The position numbers and the translations under genes were made by a program. From NCBI GenBank assembly GCA_016703125.1, contig JADJCR010000003.1:1-64000 (forward strand): DNA of 64,000 nucleotides, read 5' to 3'. The notes under the pieces are model-generated. The model saw nothing but the letters and a program-made list of their open reading frames with translations, had not been told where the DNA came from and did not search any database. Origin of the DNA: Micrococcales bacterium. Lineage in GTDB: Bacteria; Actinomycetota; Actinomycetes; S36-B12; UBA10799. Of this stretch, positions 43,604 through 52,234 are shown in pieces; within the stretch, counting starts at the first letter, position 1; each line of letters starts with the position of its first letter.

Positions 43604-46399
43604 GTGCGAGTTCTAGACAAGATCCTGCGGGCCGGCGAGGGCAAGGTCCTGCGCAAGCTCAAGGCCATCAGCGTGCAGGTCAACGCCCTCGAGGACGACT
43701 TCCGGGCGATGAGCGATGATGAGTTGCGCGACCTCACCCCGGAATTCCGGTCCCGGCTGGAGAGCGGCGAGACCCTCGACGACCTGTTGCCCGAGGCGTT
43801 CGCTGCGGTGCGGGAGGCGGCCTCGCGCACGCTGGGGCAGCGGCACTACGACGTCCAGATCATGGGTGGCGCGGCCCTGCACCTCGGGAACATCGCCGAG
43901 ATGAAGACCGGTGAGGGCAAGACGCTGGTCGCGACACTCCCGTCGTACCTCAACGCGCTGGCCCGCAAGGGCGTGCATGTGGTCACGGTGAACGACTACC
44001 TGGCCGAGCGCGACTCCGCGTGGATGGGCCGGGTGCACCGGTTCCTCGGCCTGGAGGTGGGGGTGATCCTCGCCCAGATGACCCCCGAGCAGCGCCGCAA
44101 GGCCTACGCCGCGGACATCACCTACGGCACGAACAACGAATTCGGCTTCGACTACTTGCGCGACAACATGGCGTGGAGCGTCGACGAGATGGTCCAGCGC
44201 GGCCACTTCTTCGCCATCGTCGACGAGGTCGACTCCATCCTCGTCGACGAGGCCCGGACGCCGCTGATCATCAGCGGACCGGCCGACCAGTCGCCGAAGT
44301 GGTACTCGGACTTCGCCAAACTCGCCCGGCGCCTGAAGAAAGACGACGACTACGAGGTCGACATCAAGAAGCGCACGGTCGGCATCCTCGACCCAGGAGT
44401 CGCCAAGGTCGAGGACTGGTTGGGCGTCGACAACCTCTACGAGACCGTGAACACCCCGCTGGTCGGGTTCTTGAACAACTCCATCCGCGCCAAGGAACTC
44501 TTCGAGCGCGACAAGGAATACGTGGTGCAGAACGGCGAGGTGCTCATCGTCGACGAGCACACCGGCCGCATCCTGGCCGGCCGGCGCTACAACGAGGGCC
44601 TGCACCAAGCCATCGAGGCCAAGGAGGGTGTGGAGATCAAGGCCGAGAACCAGACGCTGGCCACGATCACCCTGCAGAACTTCTTCCGGATGTACGACAA
44701 GCTCTCCGGCATGACCGGCACGGCCATGACCGAGGCTGCGGAGTTCAACCAGATCTACAAACTCGGGGTGGTGCCGATCCCGACGAACCAGCCGAACGTG
44801 CGGGTGGACCTCTCCGACGTCATCTACCGCACCGAGTCCGCGAAGTTCGCCGCCGTCGTGGAGGACATCCACGAGTGCCAGGAGAAGGGCCAGCCGGTGC
44901 TGGTCGGCACGGCCAGCGTGGAGAAGAGCGAGGTCCTCTCCTCGCTGCTGCGCAAGGCCGGTGTGCGCCACGAGGTGCTCAACGCGAAGTACCACGAGCG
45001 GGAGGCGTCGATCGTCGCCGAAGCCGGGCGCAAGGGCGCGGTCACGGTGGCCACGAACATGGCCGGTCGCGGTACCGACATCATGCTGGGCGGCAACCCC
45101 GAGCTGATCGCCGCCGCCCATCTCGAGGCCCGCGGGCTCGATCCCGTGGAGACTCCGGAGGACTACGAGGCGGCCTGGCCGGATGCTCTGTCGAAGGCTG
45201 AGGAGTCGGTGCACTCCGAGCACGACGAGGTCACCGCTCTCGGCGGCCTCTACGTGCTGGCCACCGAGCGACACGAGTCCCGCCGGATCGACAACCAGTT
45301 GCGCGGCCGCGCCGCCCGGCAGGGCGACCCGGGCACCACGCGCTTCTACCTGTCGCTGGAGGACGACCTCATGAAGCGGTTCAACGCCGCGATGGTCGAC
45401 GCGTTCCTCACGCGGTTCAACGTCCCCGACGACGTGCCGATCGAGGCGAAGATGGTCTCGCGCGCGATCGCCAGCGCGCAGGGCCAGGTCGAGGCGCAGA
45501 ACTTCGAGATCCGCAAGAACGTCCTCAAGTACGACGAGGTGCTCAACCGTCAGCGGCAGGTCATCTACGCCGAGCGGCAGCGCGTCCTGCACGGCGAGAA
45601 CCTCGAGGACGAGGTGCGCACGTTCCTCGACGAGACGATCTCCGGCGCGGTGACGAACTTCACCGCAGAGGGGTACCCGGAGGACTGGGACCTCGAGCAG
45701 TTGTGGACCCAGTTGGAAACCCTTTACCCGGTGGGCGTGTCCATCGCCGGACTGGAGGCCGAGGCCGGTGGCGAGCGTGCCGGGCTCAGCGCCGACTTCC
45801 TGATCCAGGCGCTGCAGGACGACGCGCAGGCCGCCTACGACCGGCGGGTGGCCGAACTCGGCGAACCGGTGATGCGCGAACTTGAACGGCAGGTGATCCT
45901 CAACGTCCTGGACCGCAAGTGGCGCGAGCACCTCTACGAGATGGACTACCTGCAAGAGGGCATCGGCCTGCGCGCCATGGCCCAGCGCGACCCGCTGGTG
46001 GAGTACCAGAAGGAGGGCTACGACCTGTTCGTCGCCATGATGAACGGCATCAAGGAGGAGACGGTCGGCTACATGTTCCACGTACAGCCGACGGTCGCTG
46101 GTGAGGAAGAGGGCGAGGAGGCGCAGGAGGCCGAGGAGAGCCCGCACCTGGTGGCACCGGGTCTGGAGCACGAGCGGCCACGTGAGGTCCAGTACTCCGC
46201 ACCGACCCTCGACGAAGACGTCCCCGCCCAGGTGCAGCGGGGCACGCTCGACGGCGGCACGAGCGGCGGGCCCAACGGCTCGCGCAACCTGCGCGACACC
46301 GACCCGCGCTTCCAGAACGTCTCTCGCAACGCCCTGTGCCCCTGCGGCTCCGGCAAGAAGTTCAAGCGCTGCCACGGGGACCCGCGCCACGCCGGCTGA
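43604..46399 (+). CDS. secA: Preprotein translocase ATPase SecA
   Basis: A 931-residue motor that drives unfolded preproteins through SecYEG. Intact parts in order: KTGEGKTLVATLP (Walker A), TYGTNNEFGFDYLRDNM, DEVDSILVDEARTPLI (Walker B), the preprotein crosslinking domain, TGTA, ATNMAGRGTDIMLGG, QLRGRAARQGDPG, the helical scaffold and, after an acidic low-complexity linker, the C-terminal zinc/SecB-type motif CPCGSGKKFKRCHG. The length is typical of SecA1. GTG 43604 (VRVLDKILRAGEGK). No frameshift, so it is a good taxonomic marker. Confidence 0.97.
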   Translation: MRVLDKILRAGEGKVLRKLKAISVQVNALEDDFRAMSDDELRDLTPEFRSRLESGETLDDLLPEAFAAVREAASRTLGQRHYDVQIMGGAALHLGNIAEMKTGEGKTLVATLPSYLNALARKGVHVVTVNDYLAERDSAWMGRVHRFLGLEVGVILAQMTPEQRRKAYAADITYGTNNEFGFDYLRDNMAWSVDEMVQRGHFFAIVDEVDSILVDEARTPLIISGPADQSPKWYSDFAKLARRLKKDDDYEVDIKKRTVGILDPGVAKVEDWLGVDNLYETVNTPLVGFLNNSIRAKELFERDKEYVVQNGEVLIVDEHTGRILAGRRYNEGLHQAIEAKEGVEIKAENQTLATITLQNFFRMYDKLSGMTGTAMTEAAEFNQIYKLGVVPIPTNQPNVRVDLSDVIYRTESAKFAAVVEDIHECQEKGQPVLVGTASVEKSEVLSSLLRKAGVRHEVLNAKYHEREASIVAEAGRKGAVTVATNMAGRGTDIMLGGNPELIAAAHLEARGLDPVETPEDYEAAWPDALSKAEESVHSEHDEVTALGGLYVLATERHESRRIDNQLRGRAARQGDPGTTRFYLSLEDDLMKRFNAAMVDAFLTRFNVPDDVPIEAKMVSRAIASAQGQVEAQNFEIRKNVLKYDEVLNRQRQVIYAERQRVLHGENLEDEVRTFLDETISGAVTNFTAEGYPEDWDLEQLWTQLETLYPVGVSIAGLEAEAGGERAGLSADFLIQALQDDAQAAYDRRVAELGEPVMRELERQVILNVLDRKWREHLYEMDYLQEGIGLRAMAQRDPLVEYQKEGYDLFVAMMNGIKEETVGYMFHVQPTVAGEEEGEEAQEAEESPHLVAPGLEHERPREVQYSAPTLDEDVPAQVQRGTLDGGTSGGPNGSRNLRDTDPRFQNVSRNALCPCGSGKKFKRCHGDPRHAG

Positions 46400-46403
46400 G
46401 CCC

Positions 46404-46805
46404 TCACAGCACAGCGACACTCACGCACCGCCACCGCCCGTGGCGGCGGTGCAGGCGCAGGGTCAGCGCCCGGGTGCGCTGCGGGCACCCCACGACGGCA
46501 GCCACCTCGAGGTTGTCCTCGCCGAGTGGCTGGGTGCGCACCGTCAGGACAGTGCCCTGGCGCAGCCGCGGATCCGGTTGTGGGGCACGCAGGGCCTGGA
46601 ATACCACTGGGCTCACATGATTGACCAGCGTCGCCACGGCGCGCTTGCCGGCGAGCACCTCGACGACCGACTGGGCCAGTGCCCGCACCCACTGCTCGCG
46701 CGGTTCGGAGCCCTCCCGCACCAGATGCAGGTGGCGGTGGCGGGGCGGGTGCGGGACGGGGATCCACGTCTCGATGCTGGCCAGTGCGTGTGTGGAGGTG
46801 GTCAT
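46404..46805 (-). CDS. Rv3235 family protein
   Basis: A 133-residue protein that matches the small actinobacterial Rv3235 family. EQWVRALAQSVVEVLAGKRAVATLVNHV (in two overlapping parts of 20 or fewer residues) is a helical core, and the C-terminal half is a strand-rich region with two Arg/His-rich turns (RTRALTLRLHRRHGRWR). No function is known. It is convergent with secA, 4 bp apart, and divergent from the next unknown gene across a 63-bp gap carrying the phased TTTG repeats. Codon use is like its neighbours. Confidence 0.75.
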   Translation of the reverse strand: MTTSTHALASIETWIPVPHPPRHRHLHLVREGSEPREQWVRALAQSVVEVLAGKRAVATLVNHVSPVVFQALRAPQPDPRLRQGTVLTVRTQPLGEDNLEVAAVVGCPQRTRALTLRLHRRHGRWRCVSVAVL

Positions 46806-46815
46806 ATGAATGCTC

Positions 46816-46849
46816 TTTGCTGTCGTTTGATGATGTTTGCGGCTGTTTG
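46816..46849. repeat. Four TTTG direct repeats exactly 10 bp apart
   Basis: TTTG begins at 46816, 46826, 46836 and 46846; the last three are GTTTG. The 10-bp step places them on one face of the helix, in the short gap between two divergent genes and just before a TACGAT -10 at 46858-46863. It looks like an operator for a protein that binds head-to-tail on direct repeats. Confidence 0.6.
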
Positions 46850-46868
46850 ATCGACTATACGATCTGCG

Positions 46869-47381
46869 GTGGATGTGCGGTTAGGCTCTGTGGATATGCA
46901 GCAGGAATGGCCGGACCTGACCGCCGAAGAGGTGCGCGCGACGGCCATGGACCGGCTGGATCTGCACTACGAGCATCAGGATGCCCTGGCCGTCGAGCGT
47001 GGGGGCCGGGACCTCATGCAGCACTTGAGCCGCTTCTCCCGGCTACAGGCGGTCATCGGTGAGACGACGATGACCGGCGACCTGGTGGCGCTCGGCGGGG
47101 ACTGGGTGCAGATCACTTCGGGCGTGTTGCGCCCAGGCGCATGCGACGAGATCCGTCCGCTCGGTCGTGGCTCGGGACTGCAGCCCGGACCGCTCAGTTT
47201 CCGGCAGTCCGTGCGGCAGTACGCCGGCCGGGTGCCGCGAGAGGTCGTGCTGGTCGGTGGCCGGGTCCTGCTGGTCGGCCTGGACTGGGTGGCGGCGGAC
47301 TTCCTGCACGTCCGCGTGGCCGGGCGCCCGACCCTGGTGCCGCTATCCCAGGTCGCTGCTGTGCTCGGTACTGTCCAGTAG
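46869..47381 (+). CDS. Conserved hypothetical protein, small
   Basis: About 160-170 residues, not recognised. I take GTG 46869, which lies 5 nt after TACGAT (46858-46863) and so would be leaderless; ATG 46896 nine codons in is the alternative. The protein starts with an acidic helix-rich segment (EVRATAMDRLDLHYEHQDAL). The core is strand-rich with VALGGDWVQITSGV and VVLVGGRVLLVGLDWVAAD, resembling a small beta-barrel, and ends in PLSQVAAVLG. No membrane helix or signal. Its 3' end overlaps the convergent HTH gene by 39 bp. It is followed by a CpaE-like gene in the same direction. Confidence 0.6.
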   Translation: MDVRLGSVDMQQEWPDLTAEEVRATAMDRLDLHYEHQDALAVERGGRDLMQHLSRFSRLQAVIGETTMTGDLVALGGDWVQITSGVLRPGACDEIRPLGRGSGLQPGPLSFRQSVRQYAGRVPREVVLVGGRVLLVGLDWVAADFLHVRVAGRPTLVPLSQVAAVLGTVQ

Positions 47382-47561
47382 CGCCGCGGTCTGCTCGTAG
47401 GCGCGCTGGATGTATGCCTCGAGTTCTCCGGTCTCCACACGCCACTGGCCGCGGCCACCGACCTTGATCGCCCGGAGTTCACCGCTGCGCACGAGTGCAT
47501 ACGCCTGCGCCGACGAGATGTTGAGGGTCTCGGCCACATCGGCCAGCGTCAGGAACCGCAC
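47343..47561 (-). CDS. BldC/excisionase-like helix-turn-helix protein
   Basis: A 72-residue DNA-binding protein. VRFLTLADVAETLNISSAQA then LVRSGELRAIKVGGRGQWR is the MerR-type/excisionase winged HTH (HTH_17), with a Trp where BldC has Tyr, followed by a helix ELEAYIQRAYEQ and a short acidic tail. GTG 47561 was chosen over ATG 47579 because GGGAGGA lies 7-8 nt ahead of it. BldC in Streptomyces binds direct repeats cooperatively to control development. This family is sometimes annotated simply as helix-turn-helix domain protein. Targets unknown. Confidence 0.85.
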   Translation of the reverse strand: MRFLTLADVAETLNISSAQAYALVRSGELRAIKVGGRGQWRVETGELEAYIQRAYEQTAALLDSTEHSSDLG

Positions 47562-47622
47562 GCGACGATCCTCCCACATCGCATAATGGCCGGGGAGTGC
47601 ACGCGGACAACCTGGGGACACG

Positions 47623-48632
47623 GTGGCGCTGACATTGGTGCTCGGCCGCACCGGGCAGGTGTGGGAGGAGCCTCTGCTGGCGCAGGCGCGCGCGGCCGGC
47701 GAGAGTGTGGCCGAGTGTCGCACGGTGGTCGACCTGCTGGTGACCGCCGAGGTCGAAGCGCCACGCCTGATCGTGGTCGCGGAGGACTTCCCGCGGCTGT
47801 CCGAGGCGCTGTCCCGGCTGCGGGGTCTGACTCCGGTCGTGGTCGTCGGCCGGGGACCGGGCGCCGATCGCGCACCGGAGCATGCGGACCTCGTCGCGCT
47901 GCACCAAGCGGTGAACGCGTCGGCGGCTGCCACCGGCCGGCTGATCACGGTATGGGCGCCCCCCGGGGCCTGGGGCGCCACGAGCGTGGCCGTGGGTCTG
48001 GCGCGCAGCCTGTCAACTCGCGACCGGACCCTGCTCGTCGACGCCAACGTCCACGCCCCCGGCATCGGGGACGTGCTCGATCTGCCGCTCGGGGGACTGC
48101 TGCACGCCTGCCTGGCCGCCGATCGGGCGCGCCGCAGTTGCCCGCCCAGGATCTGTCGGCCACCTTGGCCGTGCTCACCGGAGTGGACCCCTCGATGTAC
48201 CCCGCGGCCCATCCCGGTGCGCTGAACCACGTGCTGGACCTTGCCCGGGCGCGCCACCGCTACGTCGTGGCCGACGTGGACTCGGCGATCGATCCGGCCG
48301 GCGAGATCGGGCTGGTGCCGGACTGGACGACAGCCACGGCGGTGTGCCTGCAAGCCGCCGATGACGTGGTTGTGGTGGTGGGGGAGGGCCGCGTGGCGCA
48401 GCAGCGTCTCTGGCGAACCCTGCCGGCCGTGGCCGATGTGCTGCGAGGACGCGCCACCGTGGTGGTGAACCGTTGCGCCGACCCCCGGCGCAGCACCTCT
48501 ATGCTCGCCCAGCGGCTCGGTGAATACCTACCGGAGGCCGCCGTCGGTTGGATCGGTGACCGTATCGACGACCGGGCTCTGGCGCCCATCGTGGCCGAAC
48601 TCGCTGACGGCGCGCGCGCGGGCGCCGGATAG
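47623..48632 (+). CDS. CpaE/MinD-like P-loop ATPase (one frameshift)
   Basis: About 336 residues. The N-terminal 100 residues form a receiver-like fold without a clear phospho-Asp. A deviant Walker A region, WAPPGAWGATSVAVGLA, and DRTLLVDANVHAPGIGD (Walker A' Asp) follow. Near 48122 the frame breaks in a GC-rich stretch (gggcgcgccgc) and continues as VLTGVDPSMYPAAHPG, YVVADVDSAIDP and VVNRCADPRRSTS. CpaE-type proteins position Tad/Flp pilus or secretion machines, but no cpaB, cpaF or tad genes are in the window. GTG 47623 has GGGGA ahead of it. Confidence 0.75.
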
Positions 48633-48641
48633 CCTGGATGT

Positions 48642-49289
48642 ATGGCACTTTCCGGACTCGTCGTCGACTGGGGCGGGGTGCTGACGATCGGCATGCGAGA
48701 GGCCATGGGGGCCTGGGTGGCCGAGGAATCGCTGGATGTCGACGCCTACATCGGCGTGATGCGCGAGTGGCTGGGTCCCGAGTACGGATTGGAGGCCGCC
48801 TACAACCCGATCCACGCGCTGGAGAAGGGCGAGCTGGAGGTGCCGCAGTTCGAGCAGCACCTCGCCGCGGCGCTGTCTGCGCGCATGGGCCAGCGGATCG
48901 AACCCGACGGGCTGCTGCGGCGGATGTTCCGCTACTTCCACAACAGTCCGGACATGATCTCGCTGGTGCGCCGGGCGCGGGAGCACGGCATCCGCACGGC
49001 GCTGCTGAGCAACTCTTGGGGCGACAACTACCCCGACGACCTCTTCGACGGCATGTTCGACGCCGTGGTGATCTCCGGCCGGGTGGGGATGCGCAAACCC
49101 GACCCGCAGATCTTCGAGTACACGCTGTCCGAACTGCGCCTGCCGGCCGAGCAGTGCGTCTTCGTCGACGACCTGCTGCCCAACGTGCACGCGGCCCGGG
49201 CGCTGGGATTCGTGGCCGTGCACCACACGGACTACCCGACGACCGCCGAGGAACTCGACGCCCTGTTCGGCAGGACTCTGTCCCGGTGA
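48642..49289 (+). CDS. HAD-IA family hydrolase
   Basis: A 215-residue haloacid-dehalogenase-type phosphohydrolase. Motif I is LVVDWGGVLTI (nucleophile Asp; Gly-Gly instead of a second Asp, as in many Hyd1-like members), motif II TALLSNSWG, motif III Lys in RKPDPQIFEY, motif IV VFVDDLLPNV. An alpha-helical cap lies between motifs I and II. The substrate is unknown; relatives act on phosphorylated sugars, nucleotides or lipids. ATG 48642 follows TAGCCT, containing the upstream stop, by 6 nt. Confidence 0.9.
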   Translation: MALSGLVVDWGGVLTIGMREAMGAWVAEESLDVDAYIGVMREWLGPEYGLEAAYNPIHALEKGELEVPQFEQHLAAALSARMGQRIEPDGLLRRMFRYFHNSPDMISLVRRAREHGIRTALLSNSWGDNYPDDLFDGMFDAVVISGRVGMRKPDPQIFEYTLSELRLPAEQCVFVDDLLPNVHAARALGFVAVHHTDYPTTAEELDALFGRTLSR

Positions 49290-49347
49290 GCCGAGGGAGT
49301 CCGCTGCCGGGTGGAAGAATGGGAACACCTAGGAAAGGCGGGGACTC

Positions 49348-50772
49348 GTGCCGGATCGCCTGAGTGCCGTCGATGTGTCGTTCTTCTACCTCGAGGAGGA
49401 GACCACGCCCATGCATGTGGGCGAGGTGCTCATCTTCCAGGCGCCCACCGGGGGTTTCGACTACGACCGCCTGGTCACGCTGATCCGCCGCCGCATCGCG
49501 TTCGTGCCGCGGTACCGGCAGCGCGTGCGCTGGGTGCCCGGGGGGCTGGCCAATCCGGTGTGGGTGGACGACCAGGACTTCGACGTCGCCTTCCACGTGC
49601 GCCGCTCGGCGCTGCCGTCGCCAGGCACCGAGGCGCAGTTGCGCGACCTCGCCGCCCGCATCATGAGCCGGCCGCTGGACCGCAGCCGCCCGCTGTGGGA
49701 GGTCTACCTGGTCGAGGGCCTCGAAGGTGGCCGATTCGCCATCCTCACGAAGGCGCACCACGCCATGATCGACGGCGCCGCGGCCGTGGACATCGCGCAG
49801 GTCATCCTCGACCCCAGCCCGGACCACAAGCCCACTCCGGATCTGCACTGGAACCCCTCCCAGGAGCCCAGCGGGGCCGAACTCGTGGCCGGTGCCGTGG
49901 TCGACACCGTCCGGCGCCCGGCGGTCGTCGTCGACCACGTCCGCAAGAGCCTGGCCGATGTCAGCCAGTCCGCGGCCAGTGCCGTACGCCAGGCCGGGGG
50001 TGTGGTCACGGCGATGTGGAGTGCGGCCAGGACCCCCGCGGAGAGCCCACTGAACGTCCCGATCGGCGCCCAGCGCCGGTTCGGCACCGCGACGCTGAAC
50101 CTCGAGGACTTCAAGGCGGTGCGCCAGGCCCACGGCGGCACGGTCAACGACGTGGCGCTGGCAGTGGTCGCCGGCGCGCTACGGGCATGGCTGATGACCC
50201 GTCAGGAGACCGTGGGCACTCGGCACACGATCCGGGCGATGGTGCCGGTCAGTGTGCAGGAGGCAGGCGACCGGCGCCCCGGCAACCGGGTGGCCGCGTT
50301 CATCGTCGACCTGCCCACCGGCGAGGCCGACCCGGTGGTCCGGCTCAACCGGATCAGCTTCGAGATGGCCCAGCACAAGGAGGGCGGTCACATGGTGGGC
50401 GCCGAGAGCCTCGTCGCGCTGACCGGTTTCGCCCCTCCCACGCTGCACGCCCTCGGCGCGCGGCTGGCCGGAGACCTGTCCCGACGGGTCGCCAACATCG
50501 TCGTGACGAATGTGCCCGGCCCGCAGACTCCGTTGTACGTGGCCGGTGCCGAACTGCTGGGCGCCTACCCGGTGCTGCCGCTGGTGAAGGGCATGGCAGT
50601 GACCGTCGGCCTGACGTCCTACAACGGCGGCGTGTTCTTCGGGCTCAACGCCGACCGCGACGCCATGGACGACATCGATGTGCTCACCGCCTGCCTGTCC
50701 GAGGCGATGGACGAGTTGCTGGAGACGACACGCAAGGCGCGTACCCGAGCAAAACGCGCCCGGAAGGAATAG
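49348..50772 (+). CDS. Wax ester synthase/diacylglycerol acyltransferase (WS/DGAT family)
   Basis: A 474-residue acyltransferase that joins acyl-CoA to fatty alcohols or diacylglycerol for storage lipids. The catalytic HHAMIDG is at residues 137-143 (His137, His138, Asp142). Other signatures are LSAVDVSFFYLEEETTPMHVG at the start (in two parts), RPLWEVYLVEGLEGGRFA, GTVNDVALAVVAGALR, NRVAAFIVDLPTGE and NIVVTNVPGPQTPLYVAGA. GTG 49348 has an AGGAAAGG site. A patatin follows 58 bp downstream, so synthesis and hydrolysis of neutral lipid may be coordinated. Confidence 0.92.
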   Translation: MPDRLSAVDVSFFYLEEETTPMHVGEVLIFQAPTGGFDYDRLVTLIRRRIAFVPRYRQRVRWVPGGLANPVWVDDQDFDVAFHVRRSALPSPGTEAQLRDLAARIMSRPLDRSRPLWEVYLVEGLEGGRFAILTKAHHAMIDGAAAVDIAQVILDPSPDHKPTPDLHWNPSQEPSGAELVAGAVVDTVRRPAVVVDHVRKSLADVSQSAASAVRQAGGVVTAMWSAARTPAESPLNVPIGAQRRFGTATLNLEDFKAVRQAHGGTVNDVALAVVAGALRAWLMTRQETVGTRHTIRAMVPVSVQEAGDRRPGNRVAAFIVDLPTGEADPVVRLNRISFEMAQHKEGGHMVGAESLVALTGFAPPTLHALGARLAGDLSRRVANIVVTNVPGPQTPLYVAGAELLGAYPVLPLVKGMAVTVGLTSYNGGVFFGLNADRDAMDDIDVLTACLSEAMDELLETTRKARTRAKRARKE

Positions 50773-50830
50773 GCTCCGGCGAGCAGCGTTTTTACTTCGC
50801 GCTGTGAAACGTGGACTGGAGGGATCGGCC

Positions 50831-51829
50831 ATGGCCAGTGTCGCCAGCCCCCGTCGCGGCCTCGTGCTGGGCGGAGGGGGCATCCTGGGGGCCGCGTGGA
50901 TGGTCGGTGCGCTGAAGGCCGTCGAGGAGATCCACGGGTTCGACCCGCGCACCGCGGACTACATCGTCGGGACCTCCGCGGGCTCGGTGCTGTCCGCACT
51001 GCTCGGTGCCGGCGTCAGCGTCGAGCAGCTCATCGACAACCAGCGTGGCAACTCGATCACGGCGGGCCCGCTGGCCGGCTACACGTGGGATTACGAGAAG
51101 GCCACAGGCGGGCACCGGCCGGGTCTGCCGCGCCTGCTCGGCCCAGGCAGCGGCAAGTTGATCCGGCGCTCGTTGGCAGGCCGTGCGCGCCGGATGCCAC
51201 CCACCGCCGTGCTCTCCGCCTTCCTGCCCGTGGGCAAGGGCTCGCTGGAGCGGGTGGGGCACCTCGTCGAGGCCTTCACGCCGTTCGGCGAGTGGTCGCC
51301 GCACGACAACGTGTGGATCGTCGCACTGGACTACGAGAGCGGCCGGCGGGTGGCCTTCGGTCATGACAACGCGCCCAGAGTGCCGTTGTCCGAGGCGGTC
51401 ATGGCCAGTTGCGCCATCCCGGGCTGGTTCCGCCCGATGACCATCGACGGGCGCACCTACATCGACGGGGGCGCCTGGTCGGCCACGTCGGCGGACCTGC
51501 TGGCCGGGCTGGACCTCGACGAGGTGTACGTCCTGGCTCCCATGCTGTCGTTCGCGATGGACCAGCCCGGAACGGTACTCGGTCGCGTGGAGCGGCGGTG
51601 GCGCGTGCAGGTGACCAAGCGGTGCCTGACCGAGGTGGACAAGGTGCGCGCCGGCGGCGCCGCGGTGACCATCCTCGGGCCGGGTCCGGAGGATCTCGAG
51701 GCGATGGGCGCCAATGTGATGGACAACAGTCGCCGCCTCGGTGTCCTGGAGACCTCGTTGCGGACGTCCGTGGAGGCCCTGCGCGACCCCGATCGGGTGG
51801 GTCCCGACCACCTGGCCGACGTCAGTTGA
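50831..51829 (+). CDS. Patatin-like phospholipase
   Basis: A 332-residue acyl hydrolase. LVLGGGGILGAAWMVGAL is the oxyanion Gly-rich loop, YIVGTSAGSVLSALLGAG the nucleophile elbow (GxSxG), and TYIDGGAWSATSADLLAG carries the catalytic Asp (DGG). All catalytic parts are intact. ATG 50831 has GGAGGG 8 nt upstream. Its stop at 51827-51829 overlaps the TTG start of the next gene. Substrate not readable; with the adjacent WS/DGAT gene, storage lipid or phospholipid turnover is likely. Confidence 0.9.
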   Translation: MASVASPRRGLVLGGGGILGAAWMVGALKAVEEIHGFDPRTADYIVGTSAGSVLSALLGAGVSVEQLIDNQRGNSITAGPLAGYTWDYEKATGGHRPGLPRLLGPGSGKLIRRSLAGRARRMPPTAVLSAFLPVGKGSLERVGHLVEAFTPFGEWSPHDNVWIVALDYESGRRVAFGHDNAPRVPLSEAVMASCAIPGWFRPMTIDGRTYIDGGAWSATSADLLAGLDLDEVYVLAPMLSFAMDQPGTVLGRVERRWRVQVTKRCLTEVDKVRAGGAAVTILGPGPEDLEAMGANVMDNSRRLGVLETSLRTSVEALRDPDRVGPDHLADVS

Positions 51830-52197
51830 TCCGCGCCTACGTGCCCAGCACGCTGCCCGAGGTGCAGGCCTGGTACCAGGCGGGCGCGGTGCCGGCCGGC
51901 ACCCGCATCGACGTGGTGACCGCGTCGCTGCGGGAACTGCACCCCGGGGCCGACGACGAGGAACTGGAGTTCCTGGCGACGAAGGCTGCCGAGGAGGTGT
52001 CTACCGTCGCGGCCATGACGTCGGGGCGCCGTCGCGCGACGCTGGCGGTGGACCTCGGCGCCGATGCCGCGACCCGGGTGCCGGGGGAGTCGACCGCCAT
52101 GACGACCCTGGTCGACGTGCCCGTAGCGGCCTGGGCCGCCCTGTTCGTCGACGACCTCGAGTGGTACGCAGTGGACGAGATCCCGCACCTGCAGTAA
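51826..52197 (+). CDS. DUF6912 family protein
   Basis: A 123-residue protein of unknown function, recognised by its (M)IRAYVPSTLPEVQAW opening, typical of DUF6912, followed by ELHPGADDEELEFLATKAAE, ALAVDLGAD-like strands and WAALFVDDLEWYAVDEIPH at the end. It begins with TTG 51826, because the first reading position overlaps the patatin stop and starting at the next GTG (51841) would remove the conserved first residues. Translation is therefore coupled to the patatin gene. Confidence 0.75.
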   Translation: MIRAYVPSTLPEVQAWYQAGAVPAGTRIDVVTASLRELHPGADDEELEFLATKAAEEVSTVAAMTSGRRRATLAVDLGADAATRVPGESTAMTTLVDVPVAAWAALFVDDLEWYAVDEIPHLQ

Positions 52198-52234
52198 GTC
52201 GCCACAACGCTGGCATAGATGCGAGGATCGGGCC

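Noticed and set aside
43613..46420. A 935-codon open frame antisense to secA, and similar long antisense frames at 4821-7295, 38432-40927 and 26824-28476
   Set aside because: High GC at third positions keeps the opposite strand open. The predicted proteins are Arg/His/Val-rich without recognisable domains, while the sense genes are well conserved.
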